Positions 26,733 through 36,082 of a DNA stretch of 51,438 nucleotides are shown here, in pieces; within the stretch, counting starts at the first letter, position 1; each line of letters opens with the position of its first letter. Made by a program: the position numbers and the translations under genes. Below the pieces are notes generated by a model, which saw only the letters and a list, made by a program, of their open reading frames with translations, had not been told where the DNA came from and ran no database searches. Source of the stretch: Verrucomicrobiota bacterium (GTDB lineage Bacteria; Verrucomicrobiota; Verrucomicrobiia; Verrucomicrobiales; DEV007); the NCBI GenBank assembly GCA_030625775.1, contig DAOUQC010000029.1, positions 1-51,438 on the forward strand, read 5' to 3'.

Positions 26733-26745
26733 CTAGATCTCCACC
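26721..26745. terminator. Hairpin at convergent gene ends
   Basis: GGTGGAG (26721-26727) pairs with CTCCACC (26739-26745) over an 11-base loop that contains the stop of the small membrane protein. It lies 31 bases from the end of the convergent lipase gene. The stem is 7 bp and the flanking A/T runs are short, so it may slow transcription from both sides rather than be a strong terminator. Confidence 0.4.
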
Positions 26746-26776
26746 GTCGAAAAATTCACTCTCCCCTTCATCCCTG

Positions 26777-28138
26777 CTACTTCCCGTCCAAAAAGTCCTG
26801 GGTCAGCTCGATCACCTCTGGGTTTGAGAGTATTCCAACATGATCGGAATAGAAGGATTTGAAGTAGACTGACACCCTCAAAACGGGTCCATGCTTTTGA
26901 CTAGCCACGCTGACTGTGCCGTCATTTTCAGGAGGCAAAATCATCGATTTTTTGCTCTTGTTCCCGTATATCAAAAGATGCTCCACTTTGCCCTCCAGAC
27001 TACGCGCATACAAATTCTTTTGGAAATTGCTGCCCGCCTCCATGTCATGCCAGGACGGAACCACTGCAGGCGCATGTTTGACTCCTGCGGCCGCAGCCTC
27101 ATGCCCACCCCAGGGGGTGGAAATTGTCACAAATTTAGTGATGTAGGAATTACCATCATCCAGTACATTCTTGGTAATGAATGACCTCGCCACCATTCCC
27201 CCCATGCTGTGCGCCACCACATGCAGGCGTTTAAATCCATAATAATCGTGTAAGGTCTCCACCCCTCGATTCAGTGCCCCTCCCATCTCATCCAATCTTC
27301 GCCCTGTTGGATAAAAATAGAACCACGGCTGGTATTTTTTACGATCGATTTTTGGGAAAAAAGTCTGCCAATCCTGGGGCGATCCCCCGGCTCCATAAAC
27401 AAACAGGACAGGGATACGGTTAGGGTCGTATTCTTCCAAAAAATATATCCCAATACCTGAACTGATCGGGAAATCAGCTGGCTGCCACAAACCCTGCTCT
27501 CCTCTCTCCGAAGAAAACCTTGGGTCTCCTAGATCAGCAATATCACCCAGGGCAATTGGAATATTCAGACGAGAAATAATTTCCTCTCTTGTTCGTCCTG
27601 CTGCGAAGCGCTTCACGTCGGCAAGCATTTTTGCCGGAATAACTGTCGATTTGCTGAGTTCTCCACTCAATCTTGCCTTACGCTTATTTTCATCAAAGAC
27701 AACCGGCGCTGGCTTACCGCTCGCATCTGAGTGAATCCAGGCAGGCTCCCCCTTGTCATACAACTTGTTCCCATTGGTGTCGCTGTATGCCATGGCATAT
27801 TGATTCTGGGATGTCTTTACAAAAAAACCGAATGTTCCCACGGCATTGCCAACGGTGGTATAATCACCAGACATAACTTCGCCAGACTGCTGATTCCATT
27901 CAACCACTGCCCCATTGATATTTTTCACCCCTTTGGCATTCGCAAGTTTTACCGCCATGATATAACTCTCATCCATGAAATCGAGGTTCCTGCCCAGCAT
28001 CTTGAAATTTGCACAACTTGAGATGAGCATGCAAAGCACCAACCCGGCCAGCAACACAAAACCTGACTGACAATCCGGCCTGGATCCACCAAGTGTCATT
28101 TTTATTTGCTGCCTATTCGCAAAATATCGAATGTTCAT
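26777..28138 (-). CDS. Lipase-like alpha/beta hydrolase lipoprotein
   Basis: A 453-aa protein with a lipoprotein-type signal (GFVLLAGLVLCMLISSC). The N-terminal ~190 residues are a calcium-like or Ig-like accessory region (YSDTNGNKLYDKGEPAW resembles a dockerin/EF-hand-like turn). The C-terminal part is a lipase/PGAP1-like hydrolase with VLFVYGAGGSPQDW, nucleophile motif VAHSMGGMVA and late His in FYSDHVGIL. It would cleave an ester or lipid at the outer membrane. The start could also be the Met at codon 14. It lies 56 nt downstream of the propeller gene on the same strand. Confidence 0.82.
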   Translation of the reverse strand: MNIRYFANRQQIKMTLGGSRPDCQSGFVLLAGLVLCMLISSCANFKMLGRNLDFMDESYIMAVKLANAKGVKNINGAVVEWNQQSGEVMSGDYTTVGNAVGTFGFFVKTSQNQYAMAYSDTNGNKLYDKGEPAWIHSDASGKPAPVVFDENKRKARLSGELSKSTVIPAKMLADVKRFAAGRTREEIISRLNIPIALGDIADLGDPRFSSERGEQGLWQPADFPISSGIGIYFLEEYDPNRIPVLFVYGAGGSPQDWQTFFPKIDRKKYQPWFYFYPTGRRLDEMGGALNRGVETLHDYYGFKRLHVVAHSMGGMVARSFITKNVLDDGNSYITKFVTISTPWGGHEAAAAGVKHAPAVVPSWHDMEAGSNFQKNLYARSLEGKVEHLLIYGNKSKKSMILPPENDGTVSVASQKHGPVLRVSVYFKSFYSDHVGILSNPEVIELTQDFLDGK

Positions 28139-28194
28139 GAAAGCTACCTATCCAATTATTTCCTCTTCTGCAAGAATTGAATAGGACGACAAGC

Positions 28195-29277
28195 TCACTC
28201 GGCCACCAAATCCGCCATATAGATCGCCGTGATCGTCTTGCCGCTCTCATCCTTCTCGTGGCTCGAATACCACGACAACAAACCCTTTTCCGGGCTCAGC
28301 TCAACAAAACCAGGATAGGAATTATCTCCACCACTCGGCAAGATCGCAATCTGCTGCAGACTGTCGTCTTTTCTCAACCAGTACAAAACCGTTTTTGGTT
28401 TACTTACCTTGGCCTCTTTATCAAAATCCATTTTCCGCCCACCAACCAGATAACGTCCGCCCCAGCGGGTGATCATCGGACCACCAATATACACTCCCAG
28501 GTTTTTCCTTTCCCACTCCTGATAGGGAGGCCGCGAGCGACTTAAAGTTGATTCCTTGTTGCGCACCACCGCCACTACCTGGCCATCCGGCTCGAATAGA
28601 AAATCCGTTTCATCTCCTTTTTTGTCCTGGAACATCCCGGCGAACCTCCATCGCAAACCGTCCTCACTCTCCAGCATCGCAGACTCGATATGCCCTGTTT
28701 CCCCCTTGCCTTCCTCGTATCCATGCCTGCGCCGCCCGCACAAATAGGCCTTGCCCTCATGCGCAGTCGCACGCCAGATGTAGTGACCATAAGTTCCCTC
28801 CAGTTGTTCGGGTTCCGACCATTTGGCACCATCCCCGGTCCAGACACCAAAACCAAGATGGGTATTGATTTTGTAATCCTCCCGCTTCGGAGCAGAGTTG
28901 CCACAGTACCAAGTGCCGGTATAAATAAACAGCTTGCCTTTGAAATCCAAAAAATGCGGATCACGCACATCGCGTTTTGGAACGCTGAACTCATGCACCT
29001 TTTCCCACGACTTCGCATCATCGCTGACCAGCACGATTATCTTTGAAGTCGGAAATACCATGTGCCCATCGGGACAGCTGCGGAAGGTCAGATAAAAACG
29101 CCCTTTCCAACGGATCAAATCAGTGAAGGCATTGTGTTCTCCGTTCCAGAAGACCCGGCGCGCATTCTCAACCCGGACTTCGGGCAATGGCCCATCATCC
29201 GCAACCGCGACAGGCACTTGTAATACGACCGCTAACAACAGAGCGGCTAGTGAAAGGGGATTCGAGGGAGTTTTCAT
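28195..29277 (-). CDS. Secreted sialidase-like beta-propeller protein
   Basis: A 360-aa secreted protein starting at the ATG 29275-29277 (AAGGAT just before it), with signal peptide ending in PVAVADD. It has propeller-like repeats reminiscent of sialidases and GH43/GH130-type fold proteins: WKGRFYLTFRSCPDGHM, VSDDAKSWEKVHEF, VRDPHFLDFKGKLFIYTG, SEDGLRWRFAGMF and TRWGGRYLVGGRK. Asp-box-like SDDAKSW and SEDGLRW are imperfect. An exo-glycosidase role is possible but no catalytic set is clear. Next gene downstream on the strand is the lipase-like lipoprotein. Confidence 0.72.
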   Translation of the reverse strand: MKTPSNPLSLAALLLAVVLQVPVAVADDGPLPEVRVENARRVFWNGEHNAFTDLIRWKGRFYLTFRSCPDGHMVFPTSKIIVLVSDDAKSWEKVHEFSVPKRDVRDPHFLDFKGKLFIYTGTWYCGNSAPKREDYKINTHLGFGVWTGDGAKWSEPEQLEGTYGHYIWRATAHEGKAYLCGRRRHGYEEGKGETGHIESAMLESEDGLRWRFAGMFQDKKGDETDFLFEPDGQVVAVVRNKESTLSRSRPPYQEWERKNLGVYIGGPMITRWGGRYLVGGRKMDFDKEAKVSKPKTVLYWLRKDDSLQQIAILPSGGDNSYPGFVELSPEKGLLSWYSSHEKDESGKTITAIYMADLVAE

Positions 29278-29378
29278 ATCCTTAACGTCACCATTCATTT
29301 AGCCAAGGCAAGTCAAAAGTAACACCGCTCCCTGAACCTCCTTGACCTCAGGGGGACGTACCCCTAACCTCCGCAATC

Positions 29379-29906
29379 ATGAAATACCTTGTCATCTCCT
29401 GCAGCTTGAATCCCGACAGCAAAAGCCGAATCATGGCCAATGCCGCCCTTAGCGCCCTTGAAAACAAAGAGGCCGATGTTGAACTGCTCGATCTCGCTGA
29501 ACTGAAACTCCCTCTCTGCGACGGCGGTGCGGTTTACGGTGATCCGACCGTTCAAGAACTTGCCACAAAAGTCGAGGCCGCCGATGGCATCCTGGTCGCT
29601 ACTCCCATCTACAATTTCGACATCAATGCGGCTGCCAAAAATCTCATCGAACTGACCGGCCGAGCCTGGACAGAAAAAGTCGCGGGTTTCCTCTGCGCAG
29701 CAGGCGGCCAGGGTTCTTACATGTCCGTGATGGCCGTCGCCAACTCCCTGATGCTCGACTTCCGCACCGTGGTGATCCCAAGATTTGTCTACGCCACCGG
29801 CGACCAGTTCCAAGGCAGCGAAATTGCTCACGAAGATCTCGGTGAACGCATCGAACAAATGGCCGACGAGCTACTGCGTTTCACCTCTGCTTTACGGGGA
29901 AGTTAG
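29379..29906 (+). CDS. NADPH-dependent FMN reductase family flavoprotein
   Basis: A 175-aa flavodoxin-like protein. The phosphate-binding loop ISCSLNPDSKSR (~6-17), the ATPIYNFDINAAAKN segment (~66-80) and the AAGGQGSYMSV loop (~107-117) are typical of the FMN reductase/ChrR/SsuE group, which reduce FMN, quinones or metal ions with NAD(P)H in the cytoplasm. Length is normal. Its last 4 bases overlap the end of the convergent eda gene. No Shine-Dalgarno sequence. Confidence 0.88.
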   Translation: MKYLVISCSLNPDSKSRIMANAALSALENKEADVELLDLAELKLPLCDGGAVYGDPTVQELATKVEAADGILVATPIYNFDINAAAKNLIELTGRAWTEKVAGFLCAAGGQGSYMSVMAVANSLMLDFRTVVIPRFVYATGDQFQGSEIAHEDLGERIEQMADELLRFTSALRGS

Positions 29907-30550
29907 CCCGCCAGCTCACACGCTTCCCGGGCATTCGCCTCAATTTGATCCCAGTTTTTTGCTGCGATCAAATCCCGCGGAGCAATCCAGCTTCCACCAA
30001 TCGCTGTGACCAGGGGAGAATCGATGTAATCCATCATGTTCGAGGCCTTGATGCCACCAAGCGGGATAAATTGCAGCCCTAGATGTTGGTATGGAGCCAC
30101 GATATTTTTTAAATGAGCCAGCCCACCCGACGATCCGGCCGGAAAAAACTTCAGCACCTCACAACCCAGGGCCACACTCTGATCAATGTCAGTCGGCGTC
30201 ATGATTCCCGGCCCGAAAGCCAGGCCTTTGTCCTGCGCATATTGAATCACCCCGGCATTCACCCCGGGTGCCACACCAAAAGCGGCACCTGCCGCCACCA
30301 CCTCGTCCACCTGTTGTTTGTTCAGGATCGTGCCAATGCCTGCCACCATTTCCGGCACCTCATCACACACCGCCCGCAGTCCTCCCAAGGCCGCTGGCGT
30401 GCGCAAAGTCAGTTCCATCATATCCACCCCGCCCCGCAATAAAGCCTGCGCTGTCGGCACAGCGTCCTCAACCTCATCAATCACCAATACGGCGATGATT
30501 TTTGAAGTGGCTATTTTTTTTCCCAATTCTGAATCCAGACGAATACTCAT
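29903..30550 (-). CDS. eda: 2-dehydro-3-deoxy-phosphogluconate (KDPG) aldolase
   Basis: A 215-aa class I aldolase that splits KDPG to pyruvate and glyceraldehyde-3-phosphate (Entner-Doudoroff or uronate/sugar-acid breakdown). Catalytic Glu in MMELTLR (E46, with R50), GIGTILN, and the Schiff-base Lys in VLKFFPAG (K134) are present, as is the phosphate-binding PLGGIKASN. Length is normal. No edd or kdgK neighbour is seen. AAGG lies close before the ATG. Confidence 0.93.
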   Translation of the reverse strand: MSIRLDSELGKKIATSKIIAVLVIDEVEDAVPTAQALLRGGVDMMELTLRTPAALGGLRAVCDEVPEMVAGIGTILNKQQVDEVVAAGAAFGVAPGVNAGVIQYAQDKGLAFGPGIMTPTDIDQSVALGCEVLKFFPAGSSGGLAHLKNIVAPYQHLGLQFIPLGGIKASNMMDYIDSPLVTAIGGSWIAPRDLIAAKNWDQIEANAREACELAG

Positions 30551-30635
30551 ACCTTGAGAGTTTCATCAACCAGACACTAAGTCAAATCCCAGAAAACAGT
30601 TGAGCCAAGCCTCACAAGAACGATGCTATTCGACC

Positions 30636-31355
30636 ATGATAAAAACATCCTCCATCATTACTCTTCTGGCAATGCTGCTGTTCGCAGGACTTTGCCCCTC
30701 CAATAGCGAAGCCCAGAAAAAGAAACGCAAGCCCAACCCTTCCCTGCAGCCCATCGAGGATGTCGCCGGACTCCCTCGTGTGCTTCTTATCGGCGACTCG
30801 ATCTCAATCGGATACACCCTCCCTGTCAGAGCTCTGTTGGAAGACAAAGCCAATGTGCATCGCCCCAATGCGAATTGCGGTCCGACCACTCGTGGCCTTA
30901 GCGGTATTGATAAATGGCTCGGCGATAAAAAATGGGATGTCATCCATTTCAACTGGGGCCTGCATGATCTCAAATACATGGGATCTAAAAATGAAAACCT
31001 TGCCAATCCAAAAAACTCAACCAGTCACCAACAGGTTCCACCTGCTGAATACGAAAAAAACCTTCGCGCCCTGGTAGCACGAATGAAAAAAACAGGTGCA
31101 AAATTAATCTGGTGTTCGACGACACCCGTTCCTGAAGGAGCCAAAGGTCGGGTGGTCGGTGATAGCGCCAAATACAATGTCATCGCGGCCAAGGTTATGG
31201 CTGACAATAAAATCCCCACTGACGACCTGTATGCCTTCGCCAAGCCGCGCCTCAAAAAAATTGGTAAACCCGCAGACGTTCATTATACCCCCGAAGGTTC
31301 CAAAACTCTTGCCCGGGAAGTTGCCGCCAGTATTTCCAAAGCTCTCGGTAAATAA
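30636..31355 (+). CDS. Secreted SGNH/GDSL-family hydrolase
   Basis: A 239-aa secreted esterase. The ATG at 30636 starts the signal peptide ([20 protein letters not shown]); an ATG-less frame extends upstream. Block I is IGDSISIGY (S55), the Gly block is in NCGPTTRG, the Asn block in [10 protein letters not shown], and the catalytic dyad is DVHYTPEG (D214, H216). Such proteins de-acetylate or de-acylate sugars. Directly downstream on the same strand lies the decayed PVC dehydrogenase gene, with which it may once have formed an operon. Confidence 0.9.
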   Translation: MIKTSSIITLLAMLLFAGLCPSNSEAQKKKRKPNPSLQPIEDVAGLPRVLLIGDSISIGYTLPVRALLEDKANVHRPNANCGPTTRGLSGIDKWLGDKKWDVIHFNWGLHDLKYMGSKNENLANPKNSTSHQQVPPAEYEKNLRALVARMKKTGAKLIWCSTTPVPEGAKGRVVGDSAKYNVIAAKVMADNKIPTDDLYAFAKPRLKKIGKPADVHYTPEGSKTLAREVAASISKALGK

Positions 31356-31401
31356 GTCCGGCCAACTTCCCAACACTCCCCTTGTTTCCTGCTGCGTGCA
31401 T

Positions 31402-32136
31402 ATGGCAAGTTCTCACCGGCTTCTATTCGCTGCCTGCGAATCAGTCATTTATCGCGGTGATAATTTCCCCATAGAATACTACGGAAACCTTTTCCTGCCG
31501 GAACCGGCTGGCAACTTTGTGAAACGTACCCTCATTTCTAAACAGGACGGCTCCCCCTCAGTTCAGCAAGCATATAATAATCGCGAATTCTTCACTTCCA
31601 CCGATGAACGCTCGCACATCGTCAACGCCTACACCGCTCCGGACGGCACCCTTTACCTCGTTGATTTTTATCGCGGCATCCTGCAACACGGAGCATTCTT
31701 AACTACCTATCTAAGAAATTAACTACTCAGCCGCAAGCTCAACAAGCCGGTTGGATTGGGGCACATCTACCGCATTGTCAGCCATGACAACGCCTGGTGG
31801 CGCGACACCGCGCAGCGTCTCATCGTGCAAGGCCAGGACTCATCCGCCACACCAGCCCTGCGTGCGCTTTTGCAACCCGATGAAACCACCAAAGCGCTCG
31901 CCACCATTCACGCCCTGTGAACCCTGCATGGCTTGAACCTCCTTAGCCCTTCCGACATCAAACAAGCTCTGCAATCCAAACACAGCCAGGTGGTTGTCAA
32001 TGCCATCTGTGCTGCAGGAATTTTTGCAGAGGAAGGGCAAAGTGCTGACATTCTTAAAATGCTTGCCCCTCTGCTTGATCAAAAAAACAGTGTAATCAAA
32101 GCCCAGCTTTCAGCCAGCCTCGGCTTGTTCCGCAAT
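31402..32136 (+). pseudogene. Relic of PVC membrane-bound dehydrogenase/HEAT gene (middle part)
   Basis: One reading frame shows a continuous family match interrupted by TAA (31720-31722) and TGA (31918-31920). Diagnostic pieces are IYRGDNFPIEYYGNLFLPEP, EPAGNFVKR, FFTSTDERS, YRGILQHGAFLTTYLR, LNKPVGLGHIYRIVSHDN, WWRDTAQRLIVQG and HEAT-like stretches to KAQLSASLGLFRN. This is the pattern of the PVC 'membrane-bound dehydrogenase' propeller followed by HEAT repeats. The TGA falls where relatives have a Trp (LW-TL), so TGG to TGA is the simplest change. The N-terminal half and everything after the HEAT part are missing here; a matching C-terminal tail lies beyond the nos operon at 40378-40482. 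Confidence 0.85.
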
Positions 32137-32223
32137 ACTCCTTACGCGGGAGAATCCACAGGGAAAAAACCTGCCCCAACACCCTCAATCCGGCTACGCA
32201 CCCCAACCCCCGTTTCCCCGCCA

Positions 32224-32628
32224 CTATGGGGAGCCAAAAGTTTTTCGGATGTAGGAAAGGGCGTCCTTCATTTCCTGTTCGGAGAGGACGTCCTTCTGGG
32301 GCGGCATGATCTTGTTGTCAGCGACGATTCCGTTGCGAATCGAGTTTAGCAGGACTTCGTTGGGCTTCGCCAGGCGGGTCTTGTCGGAGACAAAGTTGGC
32401 AGCGAGCATACCGTTCAATCCGGATCCGTCCGGTTGGTGACAAGCAGAGCAAACCCTCAGGTAAACCTCTTTTCCGGCCTCGGGGTCGCCGGGCAAGGGG
32501 TGGGAGACGATCGGCTGGTTGATGACCACGGGTTCCACGGTGGCAGGAACGACCGGATCGGGTTTTGAATCACCGCACCCCGCCAGGAGGGTGCCGACTG
32601 TCACGGCTAGTATTGGATAGTATCTCAT
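32224..32628 (-). CDS. Lipoprotein cytochrome c of the nos operon
   Basis: A 134-aa single-heme class I cytochrome with lipobox LLAGC (Cys ~18), heme site CSACHQPDGSG (~60-70) and distal Met in KIMPPQ. It is anchored in the periplasm or outer membrane by lipid and could deliver electrons to NosZ. Its ATG abuts the stop of nosL (TAAATG), so it is the last gene of the operon and probably translated by coupling. No gene name is given because several unrelated cytochromes occupy this slot in nos clusters. Confidence 0.88.
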   Translation of the reverse strand: MRYYPILAVTVGTLLAGCGDSKPDPVVPATVEPVVINQPIVSHPLPGDPEAGKEVYLRVCSACHQPDGSGLNGMLAANFVSDKTRLAKPNEVLLNSIRNGIVADNKIMPPQKDVLSEQEMKDALSYIRKTFGSP

Positions 32629-33126
32629 TTATTGTTTATTACTTTCTGCTTTCAATTCGTCGAAAATCACCACTTTTCCAGTAAATTTTTTAGCTGCCTT
32701 TCCGGCGGCCTCCTGCGTATTAAATGTCAGGGCGGGTTTCCCCATCACACCTTCCCGTTCGATGTCGATGACAAAAAAGAGTTCACCCGCCTCACCCCAA
32801 GGTTGCCACGCAGTGTCTCGCGTGCCCGCCTCGTGATCATCAGGCATCACTTCGGCATAAATCGCCATCGGTTTACCACTGGGCGAAGGCACCTCAAGAA
32901 AATGCACCAAATCGCCGGTGGAGCAGAGGAACTGGCGGCTTCCGTTGCGGTAAATCACCTGCCCGCGTGGAGCCGGCTGCTCGCGCACCACCATTCCGCA
33001 GGCTGCGCAGGTTTCGGTATCAGCATTTTTGGCTACGAACACCGCTTGGTTTTGGGATGCAGACTCTTCCCGTCGGCAAGCCACCAACACAAGAGCGCAA
33101 CACAAAATTAGGATTAGTTTCTTCAT
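32629..33126 (-). CDS. nosL: NosL copper chaperone lipoprotein
   Basis: A 165-aa lipoprotein (signal ILCCALVLVAC) with the NosL copper-binding signature CAACGMVV, followed by RQFLCSTGDLVHFL and DDHEAGTRDTAWQPW. NosL binds Cu(I) and supplies copper for NosZ CuZ assembly. The ATG at 33124-33126 overlaps the nosY stop (ATGA); an in-frame start 69 bases upstream would give a poor leader. The stop abuts the start of the cytochrome gene. Confidence 0.93.
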   Translation of the reverse strand: MKKLILILCCALVLVACRREESASQNQAVFVAKNADTETCAACGMVVREQPAPRGQVIYRNGSRQFLCSTGDLVHFLEVPSPSGKPMAIYAEVMPDDHEAGTRDTAWQPWGEAGELFFVIDIEREGVMGKPALTFNTQEAAGKAAKKFTGKVVIFDELKAESNKQ

Positions 33127-33923
33127 GTCCGTTCTCGCTTGAGATGGAGAAAAAACACACTCATTAGAAGCGCCCCTACGATCCACCCCAGCCAAATAAT
33201 AGCTTCGACACCCGGCCCTGGAATATAAGCATCCATTCCGAATCCAGAGAAAAAATCATCCCCGCCGAAGCGCTGAATCATAACGATGCGATACAAGCCG
33301 ACAGGGTTAGCCACCACCAAACCAGCACACAGTGAATCGGGAAGAGCACCGTCCGTCACCACCAATGCACCGAGGATCCCCAAATCGTAGAAAAATACCA
33401 ATAAAAACCATATCGTGATGAGGAGGCTGGAAGCAGTAGCCTGCCGTAGCACCACGCTGGAAACCAAAATTCCCAGGGCAAGAAAACTGGCCCCAAGCAG
33501 CAACGAGGGAATGATCAATCGATTCAGCCCAGTTCCATAGTCATCCTCCATCATAAAACTTGCCGCAAAAATGCCCGCCAGGATGGCAAAGGCCAGAGGA
33601 ATGAAGCGCCCCATGAATTTCGCTAGAATAAGTTCCCATCGATGGATCGGCATCGACAGAAGGAGGTTGAGAGTGCGCCGTTCTCGCTCACCGACAACGG
33701 CGTCGAAACCAAGTAAAAGACCAACCAAGGGTATGAGCAGAGACGAGAGCGTTACCAGACTGGGGCCGACCACCTCGCCCTGTGACATGTCTCCGGCTTT
33801 TCCGTAGAGGGTGATGCCCGAACTCAAAAGGACGAACAACAGCGTCAGAACCAGAATCCACCGATCGCGACTCCGTTCGAGAAACTCGTGCCAAACAAGG
33901 GCTCTAGCTACTTTACCCATCAT
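33123..33923 (-). CDS. nosY: NosY ABC-type permease
   Basis: A 266-aa membrane protein with about six transmembrane segments (WILVLTLLFVLLSSGITLY; SLVTLSSLLIPLVGLLLGF; FIPLAFAILAGIFAASFM; LLLGASFLALGILVSSVVL; TIWFLLVFFYDLGILGAL; IIWLGWIVGALLMSVFFL) and the NosY signature region VVGERERRTLNLLLSMP. It pairs with NosF and NosD to form the NosDFY transporter needed for copper-sulfur site maturation. It starts inside the nosF stop (ATGA) and ends inside the nosL start. Confidence 0.94.
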   Translation of the reverse strand: MMGKVARALVWHEFLERSRDRWILVLTLLFVLLSSGITLYGKAGDMSQGEVVGPSLVTLSSLLIPLVGLLLGFDAVVGERERRTLNLLLSMPIHRWELILAKFMGRFIPLAFAILAGIFAASFMMEDDYGTGLNRLIIPSLLLGASFLALGILVSSVVLRQATASSLLITIWFLLVFFYDLGILGALVVTDGALPDSLCAGLVVANPVGLYRIVMIQRFGGDDFFSGFGMDAYIPGPGVEAIIWLGWIVGALLMSVFFLHLKRERT

Positions 33924-34837
33924 GCTGACATGAGCAGGTGCTCGTAGATGTCCTCCATTTCAGGTTCCGTGACTCGCATGGATTCAATAAGGGGATGCCC
34001 ATTGGAAAATGCGCTTGCCATCAAATCCACAATCCGTTCTGGCTCTAGCTCAATCCGAATCGAGTTACCGTTCTGCTCAATCTGCAGGGACTGAAAACGA
34101 TCACGAAGCCCCTCGATAAAATTCGCCTGTCCACTGGAATCTTCCTTCAACGTGAAGCGAACCTTGACTGGAAGGCAGGCTTGTCGACGAAGGGCCGGGG
34201 GATCGTCACAAGCCACCACCGAGCCTGCGCGTAGGATACAAAATTCATCCACTCGTTTTTCCAAGATGCCGAGATCATGCGAAGAGATCAGTGTCAGGCG
34301 ACCCTTTTCGCGCCATTCATCGATCACCGACCAAAGGACGCTGAGCCCCTCCTGATCCAGCCCACTAGTAGGCTCGTCCAAAATCAAAACCTCGGGTTCA
34401 TGGAGAACTGAGATCCCGAGGGCGAGACGCTGCCGCATCCCTTTAGAATAGCCGGAAATGGATCGCCGAGCGGCCTGGCTCAATCCTATGCGATCCATAA
34501 CCACGTGCATCCTCTGGCGTCCAATGCCACGGGCTCGGGCAAAAAACGACATCATCGCCCAGCCTGAAAGATTTTCGCTGAAAGCCACACTTTCCGGCAG
34601 ATAGCCCATGCGAGCCTTGAGCTTGTTGTCGATTGGCATCCGCAAACCATCTACATGAATCCCTCCGCCGTCCGGTAGATATAGACCTAGGAGTATATTA
34701 ATAAGAGTCGATTTTCCAGCTCCGTTCGGCCCGGCCAGAAGCACGGCTCGCGCCGAATTCAGAGTGAGGCTGACTTCGTCCAGTGCCCGCAGTCGTCCAA
34801 AATTTTTCGTAATTTGGTGAAAGGCGATGTTATTCAT
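33920..34837 (-). CDS. nosF: NosF ABC-type ATPase
   Basis: A 305-aa ATP-binding subunit. Walker A AGPNGAGKST, ABC signature GYSKGMRQR, Walker B VLILDEPTSGLD and switch His in ISSHDLG are all present; the C-terminal ~80 residues are the usual extension. The ATG at 34835-34837 lies 8 bases inside the end of nosD (ATGAATAA), better than the TTG three codons earlier. The four-base overlap with nosY suggests coupled translation. Confidence 0.95.
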   Translation of the reverse strand: MNNIAFHQITKNFGRLRALDEVSLTLNSARAVLLAGPNGAGKSTLINILLGLYLPDGGGIHVDGLRMPIDNKLKARMGYLPESVAFSENLSGWAMMSFFARARGIGRQRMHVVMDRIGLSQAARRSISGYSKGMRQRLALGISVLHEPEVLILDEPTSGLDQEGLSVLWSVIDEWREKGRLTLISSHDLGILEKRVDEFCILRAGSVVACDDPPALRRQACLPVKVRFTLKEDSSGQANFIEGLRDRFQSLQIEQNGNSIRIELEPERIVDLMASAFSNGHPLIESMRVTEPEMEDIYEHLLMSA

Positions 34838-36074
34838 CGGAAGCAATGTCGTTCATTAGCGGTTTCCGATCAGTGATGGTGGGTGTGCGCAATACGGGAA
34901 GGCGGCGCTCTAGCAGAGAAAGGGTTTCCAGACTGGGGCTATTCATCAACAACGCGGCAGCAGGAAAACGGTAGAGCAAGCGCGCGTGGAATGAATTGAC
35001 CCGGTAAGGACGGTCTCCGACGCCGTCACCATCCTGGTCCCAGCCGAGATAATCGCTCCAGTAGTTGCCGCGTTTTTCACTGCCCCATTCGATCTCAGTA
35101 GTTCCGACATAAAAAACTTGCTGGCTATTGCCTATAAAACGGTTGCCCTCGACCTGGTTGCGGAGGCTACCTGCCCATATTTTAACGCCCACCTTGTTGT
35201 TCTTTACCAAGTTGTCGAGGATCTTGTTGTTGGTGCTGGAATAAAAAAAAAGTCCCTCGGCATTGCCGATGAGGCGGTTGTTCTGGATCGTGCAGTACTG
35301 AGCATCACGGAACTGGAGTCCTTGCCCCTTGTTGTTCTCGGACAGATTGTTTTCGACGAGAAGGTGCTTGCTCTCCATCAGTGCGTAGCCGTTGCCATTG
35401 TTACGACAGACATTTCCACGAACGGTGTTGCGATAGGAATACATGTAGTGGATGCCGTAGCGAGCCCCCTCGATGTTGTTGCCCTCGATGAGGGAATCTT
35501 CGGTGGCCGAAATGTAGATCCCGTCCCTGCCGTCGCGCACCGTGTTACCTCGTGTCGTCACTTCAGTGCTGTCAAAAAGCTGGATGCCGTTGCCCCGGTT
35601 CGAGGTGTGACCGGTCTTGATCCCCATGACCCGGTTGTCTTCAATGATGACGCCCTGGCATTCGTGTACCCAGATACCGAAGGAGCAGCGCTCAATCAGG
35701 TTCAAAGAGACGCGGCTGCCCGCAGCGGCGGGGCTAAGATAGATTCCACAATCGGGCCCGCTGAGATCAGAGCCCCCGTTCCGCACCCGGATTCCCTCCA
35801 CTACAATGTCAGGAGCGTCTAGAGTGAGCACCGTTCCCTGGCCGCTGCCATCGAGAACACCACCTTTACCGGTGATTGTAATGCTTTTGGCGATGCGGAA
35901 ATTACCAGTGAAAACCCCTTCACCCAACACGATCTCGTCACCATTTTCGCAAACGGATAAAACAGCAGTTAGCGCTTCGGCGTTTGCCGGGCGGTGCTGG
36001 GCGGCCTCAACACTGGACACCACCAGAAGCGCCTTAATCAAAACAGTGAGAATGTATGGAATATAGTTGTTCAA
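34830..36074 (-). CDS. nosD: NosD periplasmic copper-site maturation protein
   Basis: A 414-aa periplasmic right-handed beta-helix protein (CASH/NosD family). The signal peptide is IPYILTVLIKALLVVSSVEA. Regular repeats of ~23 residues follow: IEGIRVRNGG-like, IIEDNRVMGIK, TTRGNTVRDGRDGIYI, LIEGNNIEGARYGIHYMYS, TVRGNVCRNNGNGYALM, LVENNLSENNKGQGLQF and TIQNNRLIGNAEGLFFYSS. The NosD hallmark GNYWSDYLGWDQDGDGVGD is near residue 340. The start codon is TTG (36072-36074), 8 nt after the nosR stop; no ATG is near. Confidence 0.95.
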   Translation of the reverse strand: MNNYIPYILTVLIKALLVVSSVEAAQHRPANAEALTAVLSVCENGDEIVLGEGVFTGNFRIAKSITITGKGGVLDGSGQGTVLTLDAPDIVVEGIRVRNGGSDLSGPDCGIYLSPAAAGSRVSLNLIERCSFGIWVHECQGVIIEDNRVMGIKTGHTSNRGNGIQLFDSTEVTTRGNTVRDGRDGIYISATEDSLIEGNNIEGARYGIHYMYSYRNTVRGNVCRNNGNGYALMESKHLLVENNLSENNKGQGLQFRDAQYCTIQNNRLIGNAEGLFFYSSTNNKILDNLVKNNKVGVKIWAGSLRNQVEGNRFIGNSQQVFYVGTTEIEWGSEKRGNYWSDYLGWDQDGDGVGDRPYRVNSFHARLLYRFPAAALLMNSPSLETLSLLERRLPVLRTPTITDRKPLMNDIASDE

Positions 36075-36082
36075 AGCAGTTT

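Noticed and set aside
32200-32230. Rho-independent terminator after the nos operon
   Set aside because: A short CCCC/GGGG hairpin spans the last stop codon, but no T-run follows.
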